In this document: in pieces, positions 22,396-34,512 of the stretch
Layout of the letters: each line of letters begins with the position of its first letter
How positions within the stretch are numbered: the stretch's first letter is position 1
Source: Dugong dugon
Taxonomy: Eukaryota; Chordata; Mammalia; Sirenia; Dugongidae
Assembly: GCA_030035585.1 (NCBI GenBank)
Contig: CM057476.1
Coordinates: forward strand, 19,452,501 to 19,516,500
DNA: 64,000 nucleotides
Reading direction: 5' to 3'
Made by a program: the position numbers and the translations under genes
The notes under the pieces: model-generated
Databases searched by the model: none
What the model was told of the DNA's origin: nothing
Seen by the model: only the letters and a program-made list of their open reading frames with translations

Positions 22396-22659
22396 GTGAC
22401 TGCAGAGTGGCCCTTGGGGCTCTCTCTTGGAGGATGTGGAGCCTGTGGCCACCCTCAACCTCCTCCCCAAGAGAGAGTCATTGATATTGCTTCTGTATCC
22501 AAGAAAACAGCAGGTCTCACTCACCTTGGCCACTGTTTGCCAATTCCTAACACAGGCAGATTGAGTGTGTATGGTTCAGCCCAAATTCCCTACAATATTC
22601 AAAGGGAAAACTCCAAAACGCACATCTTCTGGGAACAAGTAAGGACTGGTTAATAATAA

Positions 22660-23140
22660 TGATGGTGACGATTAAAAAACATTAAGCCAACACTTAAAAA
22701 GCCATTGCCGCGTGGCAGTCGCTGTACTAAACATTTTACCTATCTTAATTTTCCTAGCAACTTTATGAGGTAGGCACAAATATGATCCCCAGTTTACACA
22801 TGAAGAAAGCAGGTCCAGGCATGCTAAGGAACTCGCCTGAGGTCATACAAAGCCAAGACTCAAACCTGGACTCCATTCCATGCTCCCAAGGAAGATAGTA
22901 ATGATAATGGCAATTAAAATATAGCAACAATAGTCACTAACGTTCGTTTACCTCCTGCTCTGTGCCAGGTTCTTCATCTTGTTTAATGCTTATAAGAGCA
23001 CTGTGAAGTGATCCTGTCGTTATTCCCATTTTATAATTGGGGAAACTGAGGCTAAGAGAGGGGAAAGTACTTCCTAGAGACCACAGCAGCGATGAGTGGT
23101 GGGGTTGCCTGGCTGACTCTGGCTTCCAAGCTCCGGAACC
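22660..23140 (-). repeat. Two MIR SINEs
   Basis: Reverse MIRs: gcaactttatgaggtaggca with acatgaagaaagcagg, and ttataattggggaaactgag with gctaagagaggggaaag. Confidence 0.78.
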
Positions 23141-23459
23141 ACTAAGCAAGAGGCAGTGCAGTCCTGGTGTCTGTCGGTAGTCTGTCTGTAGCTAGCACCA
23201 TGTAACAAAACGCATTACCCTCATATATCCAGACGCTCAGAGAAGGCGAATTAAAGGGGCTGATGATCGTACTGCAAGCAGACTCTTCATTTTGCAAAGT
23301 GATTCCCCGTTTGTTTTTTTTGGTGCCTTTAAGATAAGAGCCTTTCACAAAACATTTGATTCACACACCACATTTTAGGAACATGCATATCAGTCACCCT
23401 ATGTAATGTGACGTATTGCTGTATTTCTAAGAGAGAGGCTTTATTTTGGAAATTAATAT

Positions 23460-23585
23460 CAGTTTCCTGGTCTGTAAAATGGGGATAATAAATCCCTGCC
23501 TCGGGGCTGGCTTTGAAGACTGAGTTTATTCATGGAAAGCACTGTGCCTGGCACATAGTAGGCTTCCAGGAATGCTGGTTCCCAC
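23460..23585 (+). repeat. MIR SINE 3' half
   Basis: cagtttcctggtctgtaaaa then gcactgtgcctggcacatag. Confidence 0.8.
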
Positions 23586-23737
23586 TGTCCTTTCTGGTTG
23601 AACTCTGCTAGGAGTTCATTTTGTTTAAACGACGCAGTCCTTGCTCCTGAGTCCCTACCTCTGGGTGACGTTGGGTGATAAACACACTCAGGCCAGTCCT
23701 GGTGGGCGCTCTCTTATTTCTTCTTTCTGCAAAACAG

Positions 23738-23872
23738 GTGATGAAGATGATCATGACCCTGACCGTACAGGAGAGTGGCCAGGTGAAGTACATCAAGCGC
23801 CCAGGAGCCATGCTGGAAGCGGGCTGCATGGTGGCCAGGCTGGAGCTTGATGACCCTTCCAAAGTGCACCCG
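23738..23872 (+). CDS. ACACB: ACACB exon 11: biotinyl-lysine exon
   Basis: Forty-five codons, phase 0 (aaaacag / gtacgc). It opens VMKMIMTL, so the intron splits the biotinylation motif between Glu and Val. The Lys (23744-23746) is the residue to which holocarboxylase synthetase attaches biotin (human Lys929 from memory). It continues [20 protein letters not shown] and ends LDDPSKVHP. About human residues 927-971. Confidence 0.96.
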
Positions 23873-24107
23873 GTACGCGGCGCCCGGCTCCACCGCCCCG
23901 CTGGTCAGGTCTGCTCATGGCCTTCACATTTTCAGTGAGGAACAGAGGCTTGAGACTCCCAGCCATTCGCCTGCCTCCACCTGCCCCTTTCAGACTACAC
24001 ACAACCCAGCAGCCAGCACCACGGTGTGGTCCGTTCTCCCTTTGCTCAAGTCCATCTCAGCAGCTGTCTGTCCCACTTAGGGTAAAACCCGAGTTCCTTT
24101 GACAGCC

Positions 24108-24425
24108 TTGTTGTTGCTAGCTGCCATGGAGTTGGCCCCTAACTCACGGTGACCCCATGTATAAAAGAATGAAATGTTGCCCCATCCTGTGCCATACCCA
24201 GGATCAGCCGCGGATCGAACCGTTGTGGTCCATAGGGTTTTCATTGGCTGATTTTCGGAAGTAGATCACCAGGCCTTTCTTCCCAGTCTGTCTTAATCTG
24301 GAAGCTGCACTGAAACCTGTTCAGCATCATAGCAACATGCCAGCCCCCCACTGACAGGCGGGTGGTGTCTGCAGGTGAGGTGCATTGGCTGGGAATCTAA
24401 CCCGGGTCTCCTGCATGGAAGATGA
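24108..24425 (-). repeat. Long AfroSINE-related SINE
   Basis: Reverse relative of 11083-11415: ttgttgctagctgccatgga at the 3' side and aacccgggtctcctgcatgg at the tRNA-like head. Confidence 0.72.
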
Positions 24426-24514
24426 GAATTTGACAAGAGCCCAAATGAGCTGTGCTCTGGTTGCTTCTCTGGCTTCATCTTCTCTCTCTCTCCCCTGCTT
24501 AATTGAGCCCATCA

Positions 24515-25215
24515 GGCCCCTCCCACCTTAAGACCTGTTCCCTCTGCCTGGAAGGACCTTCCCCAGACATTTTCAGGGTTTGCCCTTTCACCTCCTTTGA
24601 GCTTTACTCAAATGTCATCTCCCCAGTGAGGCCCTCCCGACCGCCTTTTTATTGTTGTTGTTAAATAAACTGTTAGAGCAGTTTTAGATTTATACAAAAA
24701 TTTGCAAAGATAGTACAGAGAAGTCCCCTAGACCCAACACCCAGTTTCTCCTGTTAGTGGCATCTTAGATTAGAATGGTACACCTGTCACAATTAAGGAG
24801 CCACTGTCGATGCACCATTGTTAAGTAAAGTTCATACTTTGTTTCGATTTCCTTAGTTTTTACCTAATGTCCTTTTTCTGTTTCGAGATCCCACCCAGGA
24901 TAGTACATCATCCATAGTTGTCATGTCCCCTTAGGCTCCTCTTTCGACCACCCTGTTTAAAATTGCACACACACACACACACCATCTCACACTCCCTGTC
25001 CTCCTGCTCTGCTGTGTTTTTCTCTACAGCACTTGTCATCATCAGGAGACTCTGTGTCACTGGTGTGGTGTTTGTTAGTCACATGGCCTCGGTAGACTGT
25101 GAGCGCTGTGTAGTGCTTTTTCATCTATCTCTTATCACAGCTAGATCCCCAGTGCTTAACACAGGCTTTGACATGCTGTGGGTGCTCCATAAATATTTGT
25201 TGGGTGAATATACAG
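24515..25215. repeat. L2 split by L1 3' fragment, with (CA)n
   Basis: L2 halves tgttccctctgcctggaagg ... tcaaatgtcatctccccagt and ctccataaatatttgttggg surround an antisense L1 3' piece (about 24650-24950). The breakpoint shows repeated cgaccgcc/cgaccacc. A (CA)9 run lies at about 24966-24983. Confidence 0.68.
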
Positions 25216-25454
25216 ATTTCCAGGTGCCATGTGGCCAGCGCCCTGTCCTTGGGACCAGCAGAGGGTGTACCAGAGTGTCTGTTGTGTGACTGTGAACTCA
25301 AGCTCAAGGGGGGACCTGCAGTTTAGATTCTTGTTAATTTTTCAGCATTTGTTTTGCTTTACCATTGCACTGAGTTTGCTGAGGTTAAGAACTCCCTTTA
25401 CTGTTCACTGTTGCATCCTTGCTACTTATCACAGTGCTTGGGGCATAATGGTGG

Positions 25455-25642
25455 TGGTGGTGTTGCTATAGAGTCGATTCCGACTCATGGCGACCCCATG
25501 TGTGCAGAGTAGAACTGCTCCATAGGGTTTTCAAGGCTGTGACCTTTCAGAAACAGGTTGCCGGGCCTGTCTTCCAAAGTGCCTCTGGGTGGGTTTGAAC
25601 CGCCAGCCTTTCAGCTAGTCATCGAGTGCTTAACCGTTTGTG
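25455..25642 (-). repeat. AfroSINE, long form
   Basis: Reverse copy: tagagtcgattccgactcat ... ccagcctttcagctagtc. Confidence 0.86.
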
Positions 25643-26212
25643 CTTGAATGATGTTTAGACCTTCTAAGCAAGCTGTGCGTACAGGGAGGTAGCTAGCCAT
25701 TTGTATATGTTTGAATGTACAATGTAATGTAATGTAATGAGTACATCTGCTCTGAAACAAAGCTAATTGTCTCTTTTCTCCAGAAAATTCTGTTAGTTTC
25801 ATGTGTTTTCTTCTCATTTTTCTGGTTATTTTCTTTAGGGGGTTCCCAAAGCTAGACACAGACTGAGCCTTTCTGGATCGCTGGGAAGGTCTGTGTGCCT
25901 GCACTGGGAGTCCTCCCAGCAGACATTTCTGGTGCTTGGTCGGTGAGACCGGACGCCAGCACTGAGATACTGCAGGCTTGCCTATGCCTGTGAGTCAGAC
26001 AGGCAGACAAGCCCTTGTCATTCAAGGCTAAATGCAGTAAGAGGAGCTGCCTTTGGTCCAGGCTTTGGGGACGCAGATGGGAAAGTGAGCATCAGATCAT
26101 AGAGGAAAACCTCGAGTCAGTTCTCGAAAAGCAAGAGGAACCCACGGGACCGGGGAGGCAGGCCAGGAGAACAGCAAGTCCAAAACTTCCAGGATACGGT
26201 GCCTCACACGTT

Positions 26213-27020
26213 AGAGTTGTCAAGTTGATTCCAACTCATGGCAACCCCATGTATGTCAGAGTAGAACTATGCTCCATAGGGTTTTCTTTTCTTTTCTTCT
26301 CTTTTTTTAAAATAGTATTTTATTGTGTTTTCAGTGAAAGTTTACACAGCAAATTAGGTTCCCGTTTGGCAATTTTTACACAGATTGTTCAGTGATATTA
26401 GTTACATTTTTCACAGTGTGGCAACATTCTCTTTAATTGTGTTCTGGTTGTTCTATTTCCAGTACTCTAGTTTCCCTGCCACCTTACCTTCTCATCTTTG
26501 CTTTAGAGTAATTGTTGACCTTTTGGTCTCATGGTTTTTTAATGGAGCACTGTACTCACAGGTAATATCCTTTATTTTCTGTGCCAATCTGTTATTCCGC
26601 TAAAAGATAGCCTCAGGATAGTTTTGGTTCTGGGTTTAAAGAGTATCTCAGGGCAATAGTCTCAGGGAATCCTCTAGTCTCAACTGGTCCAGTAAGTCTG
26701 GACCTTTTAAGAATTTGTGTTCTGTTCTGCATTTTTCTTACACTCTATCAGGGTCCATCTATTGTGACCCTGATCAGAACAGTTGGTAGTGGTAGCCGGG
26801 CGCCATCTAGTTTTTCTGGTCTCAGGGTAGATGAGGCTATGGCTCATGTAGGCTATTAGTCCTGTAGACTAGTTTCTTCTCCATACGGTTTTCAACGGTG
26901 TGGATTTTCGGAAGTAGAATTGTCAACCTTCTTTCCATGGTGCCTCTGGATGGGCTTGAACTTCCAACCTTTTGGTTAGCAGCCAAGCACATTAACCATT
27001 TGCACCACCCTGGAACTCCA
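26213..27020 (-). repeat. AfroSINE split by nested element
   Basis: 3' part 26213-26286 and tRNA-head part 26879-27020 belong to one reverse AfroSINE (caagttgattccaactcatg; ttggttagcagccaagcaca). Confidence 0.88.
26287..26878 (-). mobile_element. L1-like 3' end nested in AfroSINE, with target-site duplication
   Basis: Poly-T-led antisense element (agtgaaagtttacacagcaa, tctggttgttctatttccag) flanked by ctccatagggttttc (26272-26286) and ctccatacggttttc (26879-26893). Confidence 0.85.
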
Positions 27021-27325
27021 CTTTGCACATAGCAGGTGCTAAGTGGGTATTTGTAGAGAGAACAGATGAATGGGTATGTTAAGTCAGTGTTGCCCCTCTG
27101 TGGAACTTTTTATTTTTCGTTTGGTTATCTAAAGCTAAATGTTTATGATTTACAAAAATCAGGTACCTTTGTATGAGGTTTTCGTCAGTCTTCATCCTAC
27201 TAGGTATTTATCTTTAGAATTCACTAGGGAATGAAAATTAATGGACTAAGTAGAGAGATCGTCTTCATTACAAAGCAAAGGAAACAAAAAAGTATAAACC
27301 GCCCAAAATTGATTTGGGTATGTCT

Positions 27326-27745
27326 TAGTTTCTTAGTGCTGCTATAACAGAAATAGCCTAAGTGGGTGGTTTTAAAGAACATAAATTTATTTTCTCACAG
27401 TTTGGGAGGCTAGAAGTCTGAATTCAAGGTGCCAGCTCTAGGGGAAGGCTTTATTTCTCTTTTGGCTCCGGGGGAAGGTCCTTGTCTCTTTTCAGCTTCT
27501 GTTCCTGTGTTCATTGACCATCTTCATGTGACGTGTGTCTTCCCCTCCCATTATATGTAGCTTCCTTCTCTGTGCCTAATCTACTCTTTTTATATCTCAG
27601 AAGTAATTGGCTTAAAACACACCCTACTCTGATATGATCTCATTAACATAACAAAGAAAATCCTGCTCTCAAATGGGATTACATCCACATAGGGGTTTAG
27701 GATTTACAGCATGCATTTTTGGGGGACACAGTTTAATCCATAAGA
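27326..27745 (-). mobile_element. MaLR-like LTR
   Basis: Reverse copy of the 39532 family: cttagtttcttagtgctgct at one end and gggggacacagtttaatcca at the other. Confidence 0.7.
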
Positions 27746-27968
27746 GGGTCCTAAACAGTGTACTATGATGTTTGCAAAGGGGATGATTTGGAAAACCCGC
27801 ATAGGGGTGTGCACTTAGCAATTTCATCTTCCCAGTGCAGTTTTCTGCTTTTTCTCCGGCTCTATCCTAAACATGTATAAGTGGCAAATCTGCCTTGCTC
27901 CCCAGCTTACCCTGTCTCGCTTGGGATCCCACTGTTTCTTGACCTCTCATTTCCGTGTCTCTCACCAG

Positions 27969-28115
27969 GCTGAGCCATTCACTGGGGAGCTCCCTGCCCA
28001 GCCCACTCTGCCCATCCTCGGAGAGAAACTGCACCAGGTTTTTCACAACGTCCTGGAAAACTTGACCAATGTCATGAGTGGCTATTGTCTGCCAGAACCT
28101 ATTTTCAGCATCAAA
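27969..28115 (+). CDS. ACACB: ACACB exon 12: central domain start
   Basis: Forty-nine codons, phase 0 (ctcaccag / gtgagt). Encodes [20 protein letters not shown], then [20 protein letters not shown] and LPEPIFSIK. It leaves the carrier domain through a Pro-rich stretch and begins the helical central domain found only in eukaryotic ACCs. About human residues 972-1020. Confidence 0.95.
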
Positions 28116-28221
28116 GTGAGTCATGTGGGTCCCTGTGAAGAGTCAGAAGGGTTTATTCCATGAGATCAGAGGTCTTTATTCAAGTAAACAAGCAAAAAAA
28201 AAAAAAAAAACAAAAAAACCC

Positions 28222-28420
28222 ATTGTTGTCAAGTTGATTCCCAACTCATGGCGACTCCTTGTGTGTCAGAGTAGATCTGGGCTCCATAGGGTTTTCAATG
28301 GCCAATTTTTTAGAAGTAGATTGCCAGGCCTTTCTTCTGATGTACCTCTGGGTGGATTTGAACCCCCAGCTTTTCGGTTAGTAGTCGAGCACTTCACCGT
28401 TTGCACCACCCAGGGGCTCC
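28222..28420 (-). repeat. AfroSINE, long form, with target-site duplication
   Basis: Reverse copy with A-rich flank; attcaagtaaa at 28178-28188 recurs at 28422-28432. Confidence 0.9.
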
Positions 28421-28839
28421 AATTCAAGTAAAGGAACAAGTAAACAAAAGTTGTTTTAATAAAGGACCTGTTCTCATGACATTCCTTGGTCTGATTACGA
28501 ACTGTTGTAAAAATTACATTTAAATAAAAAAAAGTTACATATTTAGTGGTTCAGTTCAGCTCACGACTGAGAATATTCAAGTGGGAAGTTAATAAAGGAG
28601 TCCGTGTGAGTCAGCCCTGTTAATGAGAATAGGAGGAGCACACTTGGTTCAGAAACACAGCTCTATTCATCATTCATTGTCCCAGGGTCCCGTTGTCAAC
28701 TCACTGTAGAGAAACACGAAAAACTCGCAGACCTCTGTGAAATACCTGACACTAAGGATGGCATCACTGGCGATAGCACTGCGTGCCTGTCTCATTCCAT
28801 CTCTTAATAGCATGTCATGGTGATGATGATGATGATGAT

Positions 28840-29095
28840 GGCAGCCAGGCCTTGTCTGGCGTATTCTGTGTGTGCCAGCTACTATTCTAAGCAGTTAGAA
28901 TTTATTGTCATTTAATCCTCTCAACAACTTACGATATAGGGCCTGTTATTATTACCACTTTACAGATGAGGAAACTAAGGCACAGAGATGCTAAGAAATT
29001 TGCCTTCTCTCACACGTGAAGAGATAGGGCTGGAATTTGAACCCTGGCCATCTGGCTTCAGAGTCCATGTTTCAACCCCGATGCTATACTGCCTA
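28840..29095 (-). repeat. MIR SINE, near full length
   Basis: ttacagatgaggaaactaag, tgaaccctggccatctggct, gatgctatactgcct. Confidence 0.88.
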
Positions 29096-29271
29096 ATTGT
29101 GATTGCTACAATTGCAACATTTATTTAGCCTTTGCACTTGCCACAGTGATGTGCATTGTTTCAATTTTAAACTTCACAACCATCCTATGGGTTTGACACC
29201 CTAATAATCCTCATTCAAAGCCTGCCAACATTTCATCTACTGCAGTACCCCAGGAAGTGGCAGTGTGTAGG

Positions 29272-29505
29272 TGTTAAGAGTCTTTGGAGCTAAAAGACCT
29301 GGGTTTCCATCCTGGCTTTGCTTCTTACTAGCTGGGTGACCTTGGGTAGTTTAATTAACCTCTCTGTTTTAGTTTCCTCAAGGTAGAATTGGAATAGTAA
29401 TTATACCTACTTTGTAGGGCAGTTTCTGAGGATCACATGACATAAAAATGAAGGCCTTAGAACAGTGCCTGGCACTAAGAAGTGTTTACCAAGTATTAGC
29501 TCCTC
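29272..29505 (+). repeat. MIR SINE
   Basis: ctagctgggtgaccttgggt, aacctctctgttttagtttc, aacagtgcctggcactaaga. Confidence 0.87.
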
Positions 29506-29758
29506 ATATGGCCTTGTGTCACATCCCCTATCCACGTTGGCTGTCTGGATGCGTGGAGAGGAGCGGGGCCTTGCTGTGCAGGGAAGCTATGTGTTTCCCA
29601 GGCACTCTTGTGCTCAGGGGCTGCGGGCATTCCACCAGTTCTGGAGGCTGCTGGGTCTAGACCTTTGGGTACATGGGGCCTGGGTGGGTTACACTGTGGA
29701 GGGTGGTGGTGCCTACACCCCTGCAGGGCTGGGGGTGACGCCATGGTCCCTGCTACAG

Positions 29759-29947
29759 CTGAAGGAGTGGGTGCAGAAGCTCTTGATGACCCTCCGGCAC
29801 CCGTCGCTGCCGCTGCTGGAGCTGCAGGAGATCATGACCAGCGTGTCAGGCCACATCCCCGCCCCCGTGGAGAAGGCTGTGCGCAGGGTGATGGCCCAGT
29901 ACGCCAGCAACATCACCTCCGTGCTGTGCCAGTTCCCCAGCCAGCAG
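29759..29947 (+). CDS. ACACB: ACACB exon 13: central domain
   Basis: Sixty-three codons, phase 0 (gctacag / gtatgt). Encodes [20 protein letters not shown], then [20 protein letters not shown] and [20 protein letters not shown] larger open frame running through here in another register is only readthrough of flanking intron. About human residues 1021-1083. Confidence 0.95.
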
Positions 29948-30584
29948 GTATGTGTCCTGGCCCGCCCCAGACCCACTGAGGTGTGTGCGTGGGTTCAGGT
30001 CCTCCTCGGTACGCAGCTCCCAGGAGCTTTGAGACCCGACCTCTGGTCACGTTGGGCTTCCTGAGACCCCCTTACAACCATAGGTGTTGGGGCTCAGGGT
30101 TCTCTTTTGAGCCTCCCCTGCAGAATACCCCAGCATTTTCTCCAAAGCAGCAGTCGCTTGGATGAACATTAGTCTTAAGGCTTTGCGCCATGAAACTCAG
30201 ATTCAGAACAGGAGTCAGCAATGCATGCAGATAGAGCATTTTCTAAAAAACTGGCTGAAATAATCAGAGGAAACAAAGACTTTTTCTTCCCAGTCTGTAG
30301 CTTTGATTCTCTCCCCCTAGTTTTTGTGGCGTGATGAGCTTGGGGCCGTATTAAGAATGGCAGCCATTCCCCGGTAGGATTAAAGTATCTCCAAGAATTC
30401 CACATTGGCCTCATTTTGTTCATTTTTGTGGTTGCGATTGCTTTCATCAAGCATTTTAAAGGTAGTTTGCACTAACAGAGCCGCTGTTTACCCTGCTGCC
30501 GTCTGGTTGGTATGTTAGTGGTTGGGGAAGCTAGCAGTCAGCCGAGCGCAGGTCATTCCCAAGGTCAGCAGCTGTAGAGGATGG

Positions 30585-31115
30585 GATCTTATTCAGCTAG
30601 AAAAAAGGAATGGCATACTGACACTTGCTATAACATGGATGAACCTTGAAAACACTATGCTAAGTGAAAGAAGCCAGACGCAAAAGGCCACACAGTGTAT
30701 GACAAAATACTCCTGGTAGGCAAATCTGTAGAGACAGAAAGTAGATTAGGGGGATGCCCGGGGCTGAGGTCAGGGGGAAGTAGGGAGTGACTGCTAATGG
30801 GTATGGGGTTTCATTTTGGGGTGATGAAAGTGTTCTAAATTAGCTAATGGTAATGGTTGCATAACTGTATGAATATATTAAAAACCACTAAGTTGTACGC
30901 TTTAAAAAAGGGTATATTACCCTTTGCCATCGAGGGGATTCTGACTCATAGCGACCCTATAGGACAGAGTAGAACTGCCTTCTAGGGTTTCCAAAGAGCA
31001 TCTGGTGGATTTGAACTGCCAACCCTTTGGTTAGCAGTCCAGCTCTTAACCACTGCACCACCAGTGCTCCTGGGGGCATATTATGGTGTGTAAATTATAT
31101 CTCAATTAAAAAATA
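30585..31115 (+). mobile_element. Sense L1 3' end split by AfroSINE
   Basis: aacatggatgaaccttgaaa, gaagccagacgcaaaaggcc, aaattatatctcaattaaaa. Interrupted at 30922-31072. Confidence 0.8.
30922..31072 (-). repeat. AfroSINE, short form, nested in L1
   Basis: Reverse copy; gggtatatta before and gggcatatta after suggest a target-site duplication. Confidence 0.9.
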
Positions 31116-31586
31116 AAAATCTCTAGAGCACCCCAGTTGAGAAAAGTACATGTTTGGACCTTTCAGGGATTTGTCATTGATACAGGGTTGTCTTCTTTAA
31201 AAATGTTTTTGTTACCCAGAACAGTCACCAACACATTAAATCTAACTTTAAAAACTGGAAAACCTCCTGCCCCTCACCCAGCACCCTCATTCTCACTGTG
31301 AGGTCAGAAATTCCCTTCTCCCCTTTCCCCATAGCCATTCTTACCTGTGCCCAGGTGTAACCTGAATGCACACACGTCCTCATGTGATGGTTGTGCTGCT
31401 GAGCTCTTGAATTCCTCAAGCAACAAGCTCAGCTGGGATGAACAGGGTTGTCTCTGGGTGGCTATGGGCTGCAGGGCTGGAATTTCTGGTCTCTAAATGA
31501 GCCTTGGACGGGCCTCCAGAGGAGCTGTGGGGGGTCCTTCAAGTGACTTCTGTGTGGCGAGTGGCCAGTCCTGTCTTTCTGTCCAG

Positions 31587-31687
31587 ATAGCCACCATCCT
31601 AGACTGCCACGCAGCCACTCTGCAGCGCAAGGCCGACCGCGAGGTCTTCTTCATGAACACCCAGAGCATTGTGCAGCTGGTACAGAG
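31587..31687 (+). CDS. ACACB: ACACB exon 14: central domain
   Basis: 101 nt, phase 0 in and 2 out (gtccag / gtgagt). Encodes [20 protein letters not shown] then [13 protein letters not shown] and a split Arg codon [15 protein letters not shown] is an ACC2-type string. About human residues 1084-1117. Confidence 0.95.
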
Positions 31688-31843
31688 GTGAGTTGGGGCC
31701 CTCCACGTGGGTGGCTGTCAAACAGAATTGTCCCATCTGTTGCACCAGTGTGGTGCCTGGATAGAAGTCTCTCTCTCTCTTTTTTAAATTTAGTTTTTTT
31801 TTTCTGTTATTTTACCAGTGATTTCTTTTTTTTTTTTTTTTTT

Positions 31844-33130
31844 TTAATTGTACTTCAGGTGAAGGCTTACAGAACAAATAGTTTCTCAAGAAACAGTAGT
31901 ACACATATTGTTTTATGACATTGGTTAACAACCCCACGACATGTCAACCCTCTCCCTTCTCAACCTTTTTTTTTTTTTTTTTGTGAAAATATACTTAGCC
32001 AAAGATACACAATTTCAAGAATTTCTACATGCACAGTTCAGTGACATCGACTACGCTCTTCCAATTGTGCTGCTGTTCTCACTTTAGATGAAGGCTTACA
32101 GAACAAAATAGTTTCTCATTTAACAGTTAATACACGTGTTGCCCTAGGACAATGTTTAACAACACATCAACACTATCCTTACTCAACCTTGGGTTCCCTA
32201 TCACCAGCTTTCCTGTCCCTTTCTGCCTTCTGGCCCTTCTCCCTGGACTGCTGTGCCTCATTAGTCCCATTTGGTTTTATGGGGCTGTCCACTCCCCAGC
32301 TGAACAGTGAACCTCGGAAATGACTTCACCACTGAGCTAAAAGGGTGTCTGGGAGCCACATTCTCGGGGTTTCTTCAGTCTCTGTTAGGCCAGTAAATCT
32401 TGTCTTTTTTTTTGTGAGTTAGAATTTTGTTCTACATCCTTTTCCAGCTCTGTCTAGAGCCCTCTGTTGTGATCCTGGTCAGAACAGTCAGTGGTGGTAG
32501 CCTGGCAAATTTAATTTAATTTTTGGTGAAAATATACTCATCAAAACAGGCTACCATTTAGCAATTTCTACACATATTGTTCATTGGTGTTAGATGGGTA
32601 CAGGGTTTCATTTGGGGGTGATGAATAGTTTCATTACAGTAGTGACATTCTTCACATTGTGTCAACCTTCTTGTTACCTGCTCTAGATGGTTTCACTCCC
32701 GTTAATTTAGACTCACTGCCCCTGAACTTCTCATCTGTGCTTTAGAGCTGCTGTTGTCCCTTTGGTCTCATAAAGATACTGTTATTATTTTTTTTAGCAG
32801 TGCAATACTTAAGGATGATACTCTTTGCTTTTTGAGCTAAACTGTTTTTTTTTGTTTAAAGGTGACTTCAAGGGATAGTTTTGGTTCAAAGTTTGAAGAC
32901 TCTCAGGGCAATAGTCTTGGGGTTCCTCCATCCTCACTGGGTCTAGTAAGTGTGGATTCTTTGGGAATTTGAAGTTCTGTTGCCCATTTTTTCCCTTTCC
33001 ATCAGGAGCCATCTATTATGTCCCTGATTGAAACGTTGAGTAATGGTAGCCAGGCACCATTGAGTTCTTCTGGTTTCATGTTAGAGGAAGTAGTGGTATA
33101 TGGAGGTTATTAGTCCTGTAGTCCAGTTGC
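31844..33130 (-). repeat. Cluster of L1-like 3' ends
   Basis: The motif gaaggcttacagaacaaa occurs at 31862 and again at 32091, a partial duplication separated by another poly-T-led L1 3' piece (31966-32082). A further copy follows from 32515. Confidence 0.65.
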
Positions 33131-33408
33131 TTCTTTCCTGGGGGTCTCTTTTAAGGACAGGCTCAAACCCAGTGAACATGTGGGGAGTTGGAAGACCCCG
33201 ATTATGCACTGCCACTTATTAAACGCAGAACCCTGGCCAGGCACTTAACTTCTGTGAATCTCAGTTTGCCAACTGGTAAAATGACAGTAAAAACACTACT
33301 CAAGGTAATTTGCTTTGAGTAATAAGTGGATTAACTTTTATTAAGTGCTGACGTGTACTTAACAAGAATAGTAACTTTGAGTATAAGACAGCATGGTAAA
33401 ATGGCCAG

Positions 33409-33615
33409 CTGCCGTCAAGTTGATCCCAACTCCTGGAGACCCCATGTGTGTCAGAGTAGAACTGTGCTCCATGGGATTTTCAGTGGCTGATTTTTCAGAA
33501 GTAAATCACCAGATCTTTCTTCCAAGGTGCCTCTGGGTGTATTCAAACCACCAACCTTTCAGTTAGCAGCCAGTTGCGTTTACTTAATCTTCTTTTGCAC
33601 CGTCCTGGGACTCCT
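33409..33615 (-). repeat. AfroSINE, long form
   Basis: Reverse copy: gccgtcaagttgatcccaac ... acctttcagttagcagccag. Confidence 0.87.
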
Positions 33616-34082
33616 ATACATGGTAAAGGACCCTAGAAATGACCACTGTGGTGTTCAGGATCTTTGTAAAGGACAGTTGATGGATCATTTGTGTTTTATC
33701 TCAAGTAATTATTGAGCTGGCGTAGTCTGCTGGAGAACTATTCTGATGATAAAAAGAACTTCTGCCATGTTGCATGAAAAATTGGCCTAGCAAGAAAGCT
33801 TTGCTTGTGAAGATAGAATCGAAGCCTTCTCAGACTTGAATGAGCCAATGTGGTAGAAACTGTCACAGGTTCAGGGAATATAGGACTGTAGAAGATTGCT
33901 CCTCTTTTCAAGGAGCCTTCCCAGCTAATGGGGACACACACTGACCATATAGGAATGCAACTAAGGAAGGAGATTTTAGTGTGATTCCTTATACAGAGTT
34001 TCACAGCCAAGAGCTAGGAGGGTGAGTCCTCCCCAGAACATGTCTGTTTTAGACAGCTGGGCTTAAACCTTTACGAGTACTA

Positions 34083-34280
34083 GTTGCTGTTCAGTTGATT
34101 CCAACTCGTAGTGACCCCGTGTGTGTCAGAGTAGAACTGTGCTCCATAGGGTTTTAATGGCTAATTTTTTCAGCAGTAGGTTGCCAGGCCTTTCTTCCAA
34201 GGCATCTCTGGGTGGACTCCAACCTCCAGCCTCTTGTTAGCAGCCGAGCATGTTAACCATTTGCACCACCCAGGAGCTCC
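34083..34280 (-). repeat. AfroSINE, long form
   Basis: Reverse copy: gctgttcagttgattccaac ... gcaccacccaggagctcc. Confidence 0.88.
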
Positions 34281-34512
34281 TAAACCCATCCTTAGCTTCA
34301 GGGAAACACCTAGAAGAAATGAACCACTGATAAATTCATCGAATTCCCTAGCCATTTTTTCTGTGTTGAGCACACCTACTCCTTACATATTGACTATCTC
34401 GTTATCTAACATTTCACATTTGCAATAATAGTAAAAAATCTACTGACTGTTTTGCACATTAACAACCTATGTCTGGCAGTAACAAATGCCAAGGTGTGAG
34501 ACAAGAGTAACA

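Larger units (their letters stand above)
22396..23737 (+). other. Intron 10
   Basis: Two reverse MIR copies (22660-22890, 22925-23140), a sense MIR end (23460-23585), otherwise unique. It splits the biotinylation motif. Confidence 0.75.
23873..27968 (+). other. Intron 11
   Basis: Long SINE (24108-24425), L2 split by an L1 fragment (24515-25215), AfroSINE (25455-25642), an ATGTA pentamer run (25718-25740), an AfroSINE split by an L1-like element (26213-27020), a MaLR-like LTR (27326-27745). 25645-26200 and 27020-27320 otherwise unassigned. Confidence 0.75.
28116..29758 (+). other. Intron 12
   Basis: AfroSINE with target-site duplication (28222-28420), a GAT run near 28820-28840, reverse MIR (28840-29095), sense MIR (29272-29505). 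28440-28800 and 29510-29758 look unique. Confidence 0.78.
29948..31586 (+). other. Intron 13
   Basis: 29948-30580 unique; L1 3' end (30585-31115) split by an AfroSINE; 31120-31586 unique. Confidence 0.77.

Noticed and set aside
29465..30064. 199-codon open frame on the + strand
   Set aside because: It contains exon 13 in frame but extends through both splice sites into intron; the extra parts show no conservation with ACC.
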